Below are positions 1 to 5,034 of a stretch of 5,832 bases of DNA, piece by piece. Position 1 is the first letter of the stretch. The number at the start of each line of letters is the position of its first letter. The stretch spans positions 1 to 5,832 of the forward strand of contig CAYSPA010000070.1 in the NCBI GenBank assembly GCA_964432835.1, in the 5' to 3' direction. A program made the translations under genes and the position numbers. This stretch comes from B18-G2 sp964432835. Its GTDB lineage: Archaea > Thermoplasmatota > E2 > DHVEG-1 > B18-G2. The notes beneath the pieces are model-generated. The model saw only the letters and a list, made by a program, of their open reading frames with translations. It was not told where the DNA came from and did no database searches.

Positions 1-57
1 TGGGGAAGCGGGGATGATCCATGGGTGAGAGCACCGGTTCCGTACTTCTGGATATGA
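1..57 (+). CDS. C-terminal end of an unidentified protein (partial)
   Basis: Frame 1 is open from the window edge to TGA at 55-57 and encodes 18 residues ending in DPWVRAPVPYFWI. The other two forward frames close within about 27 bases. The tail is rich in Trp and Pro and does not look like random translation, and a T-rich tract follows the stop directly, as expected at the end of a transcript. I do not recognise the family, and 18 residues are too few to assign a function. The gene would converge with the DNA glycosylase at 209-925. The alternative is that this is non-coding sequence open by chance. Confidence 0.42.
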   Translation, partial: WGSGDDPWVRAPVPYFWI

Positions 58-80
58 TCTCTCTTCTATCTCTTTTTATA
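58..80 (+). terminator. T-rich archaeal-type terminator
   Basis: A pyrimidine-rich tract with a TTTTT run at 73-77 begins directly after the TGA of the upstream partial gene. Archaeal RNA polymerase terminates at oligo-T tracts without needing a hairpin, and I see no stem here. It is assigned by position and composition only. Confidence 0.4.
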
Positions 81-208
81 GAAATTGTGAAGAAGTCGCC
101 CAAGTTTCCACAGATTGTTCGTCCTAACCGTGTACTCATTTATTTTCTCCACAAAGTGTTTACGCGATACAGTTACAGTTTTTGACTCAAAAATCACCAA
201 CCTTTCGA

Positions 209-925
209 TTATGACAGATTTGTTTTTGCATATGAGCATAGATTTTTCAGCGGGCAATCCCCGCATCGTGGATTATTCTTCTTACAGTACTCTTTCCCGA
301 GTTTCACGAGAAGGGCATGATACTCAGCGAATAGCTTTTGATCTTCAGGTAGGGATTCCATGAAGATTTTCTGAAGTTCGTCATAATCCTTCTTTCCTAG
401 ACCTATTCTCTCGGCTATCCTCTTTGTGTATGCATCAACAACGAAAATCGGCTTCAATGCCGCATAGAGAATTATAGAATCTGCGGTTTCCTTACCTATA
501 CCCTTTAAACTCAGGAGTTTGTTTCTCAAATCTATCAAATCCATGGAAAACAGTTTACTGAAACTTCCGTCAAATTCCTCAAGCAAGAATCTGATGAAAT
601 TCTTCACCCTCTCCGCTTTTTGATTGTAATAACCGGCGGGTTTTATGACCTGAGCGAGGCGTTTGGTATCTATGAGGTTGAGAGCATCTATATCCATGAG
701 ATTGTTTCTGTTGAGATTTTCTATCGCTCTCTCGACGTTTTTCCAGCTTGTATTCTGAGTTAGTATGGCACCTATGACTATCTCCAACCTCTCTTTTTCC
801 GTATCGGGTTTCTTCCCAGTGTGTTTGGGCTTAGCCTCTCCCGGCGCCGTCGTGGGCCACCATCCCTGACTTCCGAATTTTTTGAATAGCAACTTGTAAA
901 CCTCCAAGAGGTCGATTTTACTCAC
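209..925 (-). CDS. Endonuclease III-like HhH-GPD DNA glycosylase (MagIII-type)
   Basis: This 238-residue protein is probably a base-excision-repair glycosylase that removes damaged bases, possibly alkylated purines. Residues 20-24 read QGWWP and residues 56-58 read TQN, both typical of the MagIII / endonuclease III-related branch. The helix-hairpin-helix is at 139-151 (LKGIGKETADS begins it). The catalytic aspartate is D164 in VVDAY. Where E. coli Nth has its catalytic lysine (GVGRKTA), this protein has glutamate (GIGKETA, E146), which predicts a monofunctional glycosylase without strong lyase activity. Cysteines 214, 221, 224 and 230 form the C-X6-C-X2-C-X5-C [4Fe-4S] motif. H. pylori MagIII is known to lack that cluster, so this is a cluster-bearing relative. 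The start is GTG (923-925), chosen because the N-terminus fits the family and a TATA-like box lies 24-30 bases upstream. An A5 run at 189-193 (T5 on the coding strand), 16 bases past the stop, may terminate it. Substrate specificity is inferred; an Nth-type enzyme remains possible. Confidence 0.9.
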   Translation of the reverse strand: MSKIDLLEVYKLLFKKFGSQGWWPTTAPGEAKPKHTGKKPDTEKERLEIVIGAILTQNTSWKNVERAIENLNRNNLMDIDALNLIDTKRLAQVIKPAGYYNQKAERVKNFIRFLLEEFDGSFSKLFSMDLIDLRNKLLSLKGIGKETADSIILYAALKPIFVVDAYTKRIAERIGLGKKDYDELQKIFMESLPEDQKLFAEYHALLVKLGKEYCKKNNPRCGDCPLKNLCSYAKTNLS

Positions 926-948
926 GTGTTATGTAATGTGAGTGTACA

Positions 949-955
949 ATTAAAA
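949..955 (-). promoter_or_regulatory. TATA-like box of the DNA glycosylase gene
   Basis: The minus strand reads TTTTAAT here, 24-30 bases upstream of the GTG start at 925. This is the spacing expected between an archaeal TATA box and a transcription start at or next to the start codon, and no Shine-Dalgarno is seen before the GTG. The match to the TTTAWATA consensus is only moderate. Confidence 0.4.
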
Positions 956-993
956 TCTAATTTTTGGATGGGTACACGATTTTTACATCAATA

Positions 994-1001
994 CTTATAT
1001 A
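994..1001 (+). promoter_or_regulatory. TATA box of the ABC exporter operon, leaderless
   Basis: CTTATATA lies 23-30 bases upstream of the GTG start at 1024, a strong match to the archaeal TATA consensus at the distance that puts the transcript start on or beside the GTG. No Shine-Dalgarno precedes the GTG, so a leaderless mRNA is the natural reading. It faces away from the glycosylase promoter in the same 98-base spacer. Confidence 0.65.
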
Positions 1002-1023
1002 GTGTGATCTGAATTCAGTTGGT

Positions 1024-1941
1024 GTGATAGAGGTAAGAAATCTCAGGAAAGCGTATGAAAATGTGCTTGCCCTTGATGACGTGTCCTTTGAAGTGGGCGA
1101 GGGTGAGGCTTTCGCTTTTCTCGGTCCCAACGGGGCGGGAAAGACGACGACGATAAAAATTCTCATGGGATTTATATATCCAGACCTCGGTTATGCGAAG
1201 ATATTTGGTAAGGATGTCATCAGGCACGGGAAGGAGATAAGAAAAAGAATTGGATATCTCCCCGAAGAGATGGGGTTTTATGACCAGCTTTCGGCTTATG
1301 AAAACCTGGATTTTTATGCGAGATTATTTGGTATATCGAAGGCGGAGAGGGAAAAGAGAATAGAAGAATTGCTGGAGAGGGTTGGTCTTCTAGAGAGGAA
1401 GGACTCTCCAGTGAGAGAATTTTCGCATGGAATGAAACAGAGATTGGGGATAGCGCAATCACTCGTAAACAACCCCGACCTGCTCATATATGATGAGCCC
1501 ACTTCTGGATTGGACCCGAGGTCGAGTTATGAAATAAGGGAGATGATAAAGGAATTCGTCAAGGAAGGAAAAACCCTGTTCTTGTCTTCTCATCTCCTCT
1601 ACGAGGTTCAGCAAATCTGCAAGACGGTAGCGATAATCAACAAAGGAAAAATCGTCATCAAGGATGAAATAAAAAATTTATCCAGAATGATATCTGGCAA
1701 GAATATCAAGGTGACCATCAGGTGTCTCAATCTAGATGAAGGACTGGTTGATAGAGCAAAAAAGGTAAAAGGAGTGAAGAGGGTTAGGATAGATGGCAAT
1801 AATCTGATTGCCATGGTTGAGGATGAGGAAACCATAGCGAGCATGATATCATCGATGGTAAAAGCGGGTGGAAAAATAACAAGTGTGAAGGAAGAGTCCC
1901 CGGGTCTCGAGGAGATCTTCCTCAAACTCACGGGTGATTAG
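1024..1941 (+). CDS. ABC transporter ATP-binding protein (exporter, CcmA/NosF-like)
   Basis: This 305-residue cytoplasmic ATPase should power the membrane protein encoded next. Walker A is GPNGAGKTT (34-42), the signature is FSHGMKQ (133-139), Walker B is LLIYDEP (153-159), the D-loop is SGLDP (161-165) and the switch histidine is H190. The usual Q-loop glutamine is replaced in GYLPEE (77-82), which is common in this exporter subgroup. Residues from about 216 form a C-terminal extension of some 90 residues, as in ABC-2-type ATPases for drug, bacteriocin or copper-related export; it ends in SPGLEEIFLKLTGD, a common ending for the group. The GTG at 1024 is chosen because the protein then begins directly with the MIEVRNLRKAY strand and the TATA box spacing fits. 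The gene runs into the permease gene with one base between its stop and the downstream ATG. The substrate cannot be told. Confidence 0.95.
   Translation: MIEVRNLRKAYENVLALDDVSFEVGEGEAFAFLGPNGAGKTTTIKILMGFIYPDLGYAKIFGKDVIRHGKEIRKRIGYLPEEMGFYDQLSAYENLDFYARLFGISKAEREKRIEELLERVGLLERKDSPVREFSHGMKQRLGIAQSLVNNPDLLIYDEPTSGLDPRSSYEIREMIKEFVKEGKTLFLSSHLLYEVQQICKTVAIINKGKIVIKDEIKNLSRMISGKNIKVTIRCLNLDEGLVDRAKKVKGVKRVRIDGNNLIAMVEDEETIASMISSMVKAGGKITSVKEESPGLEEIFLKLTGD
1933..1937 (+). promoter_or_regulatory. Ribosome binding site of the ABC permease
   Basis: GGTGA, complementary to the conserved 16S rRNA 3' end, lies five bases before ATG 1943 and overlaps the end of the ATPase gene. It decides the start. 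An in-frame GTG at 1934 is part of this Shine-Dalgarno and would have no binding site of its own. Confidence 0.6.
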
Positions 1942-1942
1942 G

Positions 1943-2752
1943 ATGGATATCCGAACGATATGGGAAATTTCAAGAAAGGAGTTTTACGAACATTTGAAGA
2001 CGAAGAGGTTCATCATAATATCATCCCTTTATGCTATAGTGTTTTTAGTTTCCGTGTGGATACTTTCACATTACAGCGGTATGATGGCTCTCAATTTTCA
2101 AACCATCATTTCCAATACGCACTCCTCTGCGTCCATATTCTACGCCATTCTCCCCATAGCGCTGTCATTTGATTTGATATCTGGAGAGCAGATGAAAAGA
2201 TCGATGTACCTGTTGCTTTCGAAACCGGTGGAGAGAGAAGAGGTGGTGATCGGTAAAATCTTAGGAGTTGTAATGGTGATATGTGCGATAATAATTCCGG
2301 TCTCAACAGTGGGAAATCTGATAGCGGGAATATTTCGAGGTTTTCCCGGCATAGATGTAATTGGCAGAACTTACATATATCTGGTTGTCGTGATATTTGC
2401 ATGCACCTGTTATGTGACACTGTCGATGCTGTTTTCCGTCATCTCAAAAACTTCTGGAATATCGCTGATTCTCTCCTTGATCGCTGGATGGTTTGGTCTG
2501 AATATGCTTTATCCCATAGCCCTCATGTACACCTTTCTCACCGGAAATTTCACCGAGATTCCATGGTACGCCAGGATTCTTTACGCGATATCGCCATCAA
2601 ATGATCTCAGTGTAGCTCTGAACATTATCTCGGAAAATTCTTCGTCTGTTGAGCCCATATCTGTGCCCCAATCGATAGTGGCTCTGACGATTTTCTTCAT
2701 CACCACATTCCTGTTATCTGTGGTATTTTTCAGAAGAAAAGAGTTGGTATGA
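1943..2752 (+). CDS. ABC-2 family transporter permease (NosY-like)
   Basis: This 269-residue integral membrane protein is the partner of the ATPase just upstream; together they would form an exporter of unknown substrate. Six hydrophobic segments are visible at about 23-41, 62-80, 105-128, 143-166, 172-197 and 243-263, with a polar loop at about 200-242 before the last one. The cytoplasmic stretch after segment 2, SGEQMKRSMYLLLSKPVERE (80-99), is the hallmark of NosY / ABC2_membrane_2 permeases, usually GE...G(T/S)...LLSRPV.R. A short amphipathic N-terminus (WEISRKEFYEHLKTKRF) also fits. The ATG is preferred over GTG 1934 because of the GGTGA site and one-base spacing from the ATPase stop, which suggests coupled translation. 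It ends with the positively charged tail FRRKELV. There is no NosD, NosL or other accessory gene nearby to hint at copper-site maturation. Confidence 0.92.
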   Translation: MDIRTIWEISRKEFYEHLKTKRFIIISSLYAIVFLVSVWILSHYSGMMALNFQTIISNTHSSASIFYAILPIALSFDLISGEQMKRSMYLLLSKPVEREEVVIGKILGVVMVICAIIIPVSTVGNLIAGIFRGFPGIDVIGRTYIYLVVVIFACTCYVTLSMLFSVISKTSGISLILSLIAGWFGLNMLYPIALMYTFLTGNFTEIPWYARILYAISPSNDLSVALNIISENSSSVEPISVPQSIVALTIFFITTFLLSVVFFRRKELV

Positions 2753-2827
2753 TTTGATGGATGGCTCAACTCGATGGGTTCGTAAGCAATCTATCTAATT
2801 TTATACTGTCTGAATAATATAAACTCG

Positions 2828-2880
2828 TTCGGCGTGAGCTATATCGAATAGAGCAGTTCTATCCCCATCCGCTCGCCGAA
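2828..2880. other. Foldable element in the convergent intergenic gap
   Basis: Between the convergent permease and trkH stops, TTCGGC (2828-2833) pairs with GCCGAA (2875-2880). After a two-base bulge, GAGC (2836-2839) pairs with GCTC (2871-2874). Inside, ATAGA (2848-2852) and TCTAT (2858-2862) form a 5-bp hairpin with loop GCAGT, while CTAT (2839-2842) and ATAG (2848-2851) could form an exclusive alternative. It can fold on either strand. It may be a shared 3' UTR structure or termination aid, or an unknown small RNA. I recognise no RNA family. The rest of the 148-base gap holds only AT-rich sequence, including TTTT at 2799-2802. Confidence 0.35.
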
Positions 2881-2900
2881 TCACTGTATCAGTACCCGAC

Positions 2901-4382
2901 TTATCTGATTCCTCCGAACAAACTCTTTATCATTACTATAACCGGTATGATTTCCAGTCTACCTATCCACATGTTGAGTATCAGCATCACCTTGGCAAGG
3001 GCGGGCATCGACGGAGAGGTTATACCAACCGACAAACCAACGTTACCCTGAGCAGAACAAACCTCAAAGATGATGTCTCCCAAGGGTCTATTTGGAATCG
3101 AGTAAGAGATGACCAGTATCCCCGCGAACAACAGTGTGAACCAGAGAAACGATATCACAGCGGCTTCATTTACTAGCTCAAATGCACTATCCGGGCTGAG
3201 AGATTTATCTCCGAGCTTGTAAACCAGCACCCTCTTTGGTGTGGACAGCGCCTTCTTCAATCTCCATTCCACACCTCGTGCGAGAAGAATTATCCTGAAC
3301 AATTTAATCCCACCCGCCGTCGAACCGGCGGCGCCTCCCACAATCATCGCAAAGGAGAGTATCAGCTTGGATGTTTCGCTCCATGAAGAAAGGGAATCCG
3401 TTGAAAAGCCCGTACACGTTATTGCCGATATGAACTGGAATATGTACTTCTGAATGCCCTCCGATGTTGTGGGATAATTGAAGATTATGAGAAGAACCAC
3501 GCCAAGGATTATCAGGGCAAAGAGGGCTTTCGTCTGAGGGTCATAAAAGAATTTTTTTATCCTTCCCCGAAGCAAATCGTAGTGAGCAACAAACGCGATC
3601 GCACCCAGAATCATGAGAACCATGATGACGATCTGGGAGTAGATGCTGTACGACGCTATACTATCATCAGTTACAGAAAATCCGCCAGTTGATAGTCCGG
3701 TCATGCAGTGATTGATGGACTCCCAGAGAACCTCGGCGAGATTTCCTTTGTTTTCTGCAAAAATCTTGACGGTGAAGAGCACAGCTATACCTATGGCCGT
3801 GTAAAACAGATATATCCACCATATGGATCTCACCGTTGAAATTATAGAGGGGTGAATCTTCTGTTCTCTTCCCTCCGATTTATACAGAACGAAGGAACCC
3901 GTACCCGGTCTCGCGAGGATAGCCAGCGTAAGAACGATAACTCCAACTCCTCCAACCCATTGGGTCAGCGTTCTCCAGAACTGTAGAGTGTGTGGTAGTT
4001 TGTTCTCATGAACAACCATGGTTAAACCCGTACCCGTCCATCCCGCAAAGGATTCAAAAATTGCCGATAGAGGATCCATACCAACATCTATACCATTTTC
4101 CGACATGTACATGAATGGTATGGCTCCGATGATCGATATCACAAGCCACCCGAAGGCAGCCGTTATCATTGCAAGCCTGAGATTTGTTTCTCCACTTTTT
4201 TTCAATCCAAAATAAAGGGGGAGACCAAATCCGAAGTAGAACAGGACGGTGAGTATCATGGGTTTTATGGCACCGTACTCGCCAAAAACGAGAGGAATCG
4301 CGAAAGCGAGAAGAGATACGCAACCCACAATTATGAGTATTCCTCCAAGGTCCCTGAGGATAATTTTCAGAGAGTCAAACAT
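2901..4382 (-). CDS. trkH: TrkH/KtrB-family potassium uptake channel subunit
   Basis: This 493-residue membrane protein should carry K+ (possibly Na+-coupled or gated by a TrkA/KtrA subunit) into the cell. It has the four-fold M1-P-M2 architecture. The four filter loops are recognisable: TGTG (116-119, in FAGWTGTGLTM), STGG (231-234, in HCMTGLSTGGFS), TCTG (322-325, in ISAITCTGFSTDS) and GNVG (446-449, in CSAQGNVGLS). Each ends in the conserved selectivity glycine. The gating segment after the third loop, GGAAGSTAGGIK (349-360), is a TrkH signature, and the end MWIGRLEIIPVIVM is typical. The length matches TrkH (about 480-500). Starts at TTG 4394, GTG 4391 and TTG 4385 also exist in frame, but ATG 4382 has GGTGA five bases upstream, the same arrangement as the ABC permease. 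No trkA lies in the window, so the regulatory partner must be elsewhere. A TATA box upstream is not clear; ATTAAAAAC about 70 bases upstream is a weak candidate. Confidence 0.93.
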   Translation of the reverse strand: MFDSLKIILRDLGGILIIVGCVSLLAFAIPLVFGEYGAIKPMILTVLFYFGFGLPLYFGLKKSGETNLRLAMITAAFGWLVISIIGAIPFMYMSENGIDVGMDPLSAIFESFAGWTGTGLTMVVHENKLPHTLQFWRTLTQWVGGVGVIVLTLAILARPGTGSFVLYKSEGREQKIHPSIISTVRSIWWIYLFYTAIGIAVLFTVKIFAENKGNLAEVLWESINHCMTGLSTGGFSVTDDSIASYSIYSQIVIMVLMILGAIAFVAHYDLLRGRIKKFFYDPQTKALFALIILGVVLLIIFNYPTTSEGIQKYIFQFISAITCTGFSTDSLSSWSETSKLILSFAMIVGGAAGSTAGGIKLFRIILLARGVEWRLKKALSTPKRVLVYKLGDKSLSPDSAFELVNEAAVISFLWFTLLFAGILVISYSIPNRPLGDIIFEVCSAQGNVGLSVGITSPSMPALAKVMLILNMWIGRLEIIPVIVMIKSLFGGIR

Positions 4383-4387
4383 CAACC

Positions 4388-4392
4388 TCACC
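4388..4392 (-). promoter_or_regulatory. Ribosome binding site of trkH
   Basis: On the minus strand GGTGA is followed by the five-base spacer GGTTG and then ATG (4382-4380). The motif and spacing are identical to those of the ABC permease. It overlaps the upstream in-frame GTG and TTG codons, which argues against their use. Confidence 0.6.
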
Positions 4393-4423
4393 AATCGCGG
4401 AATCCATTAATTAGATTTTCTTT

Positions 4424-4934
4424 TCATTTTCTGATTCTGATTTCGGAGTTTTTAATCTCGAATCTCGTCGGTTTTGATTCCCCAAGCAGGAAGTAAACTC
4501 TCCAAGGAGATCTGCAACGTATGCCAGACCACAAGGGAACGCTTTTCCCTGATTTTTCCACATGCATACTCTCCGCGGTTTTCTCCACGAGTTCTCTGAT
4601 TCTGCATGAGAAACCCACAACATTGAAAACATTCCCTCTTTATTCCTTTCCAGAGCGAGGCGCAGGCATTTTGCGACATCTCTGGGATGAACAATTGGAA
4701 CAAATATATTTCCACTCCCAACATACACAAACTTTCCACTCTCTATGGATGATATTGTGAACTTTGTGGCGTGCGCGCCGGCGCCGAGAATCGAGGGCGG
4801 AATGAACCATGAAAATCCTGAAAACGCGTTCATAACCATAACGCTGGAGATTCTTTTCGCCTCACGGTTTCGATTTCTGGTAAGCGTTCATGGGATTTTT
4901 TTGGACTGTCTGTTTCCGATAATTCTCCGCGATC
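4424..4934 (-). pseudogene. Decayed NAD-dependent epimerase/dehydratase (extended SDR), truncated
   Basis: Pieced together across frames, the minus strand encodes the C-terminal two thirds of an extended short-chain dehydrogenase of the sugar-nucleotide epimerase or 3-beta-HSD type. In order: RGELSETDSP (4931-4902); KNPMNAYQKSK (4900-4868), with the catalytic YxxxK at Y 4882-4880 and K 4870-4868; REAKRIS onward through GKFVYVGSGN, VHPRDVAKCLRLALE and NKEG (4866-4633); NVFNVVGFS through RELVEKTAE to SVPLW (4633-4529); LAYVADLLGEF (4527-4495); and LLGESKPTRFEIK to a stop at 4424 (4492-4424). Five single-base shifts separate these pieces, one of them in an A7 run. The N-terminal NAD-binding GxxGxxG half is absent, and an IS element begins just beyond. 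The normal C-terminal tail is also short. The residual protein pattern is strong, but the enzyme cannot be made. Exact substrate class is unknown. Confidence 0.8.
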
Positions 4935-4982
4935 CCGAATTTACGGGAAATTTTCAATCTAACTGTATTATCCCGAAATTAC
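4932..4982 (+). repeat. Two near-identical 13-base direct repeats at the pseudogene/IS junction
   Basis: ATCCCGAATTTAC (4932-4944) and ATCCCGAAATTAC (4970-4982) match at 12 of 13 positions, with starts 38 bases apart. They lie between the last readable epimerase codons and the transposase start. They could be transposase-binding sites near the IS left end or a remnant of the insertion junction. Coincidence is unlikely but not excluded. Confidence 0.45.
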
Positions 4983-5006
4983 TTCCTCCTAGAAAAATCA
5001 TTGCGA

Positions 5007-5034
5007 GATTCAGCTTCGATGAGGAAGCTGAATC
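5007..5034 (+). other. Perfect 11-bp hairpin with the transposase start codon in its loop
   Basis: GATTCAGCTTC (5007-5017) and GAAGCTGAATC (5024-5034) are exact reverse complements separated by GATGAG. The transposase ATG (5019-5021) is inside that loop. In mRNA this would be a stable stem flanking the start codon. Structures at transposase translation starts are known in other IS families (for example IS10 and IS200) to block translation of read-through transcripts; a similar role is inferred here. It might also be a DNA site for the transposase. Confidence 0.7.

Noticed and set aside
21..31. 11-base match ATGGGTGAGAG shared by positions 21-31 and about 5122-5132
   Set aside because: A few 11-base matches are expected by chance in a sequence of this length, and the two contexts are unrelated.
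66..266. Minus-strand reading frame of 66 codons overlapping the 3' end of the DNA glycosylase and the gap after it
   Set aside because: About a third lies inside the glycosylase gene, no convincing ribosome binding site or TATA box precedes its ATG codons, and its sequence matches no family I know. The part beyond the glycosylase stop (66-208) could be a small gene but cannot be supported.
1934..1936. GTG as start of the ABC permease
   Set aside because: It is part of the GGTGA ribosome binding site for ATG 1943 and has no site of its own.
3315..3335. GC-rich inverted repeat CCGCCG/CGGCGG inside trkH
   Set aside because: It falls on the codons of the glycine-rich GGAAGSTAGG motif, whose GGN/GCN codons produce such repeats. 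There is no sign of independent function.
4411..4839. The 142-codon minus-strand frame read as an intact small protein
   Set aside because: Only its first 70 or so residues and a short later piece match an epimerase; the segment between is conserved in the adjacent frame instead. It is a fragment of the pseudogene.
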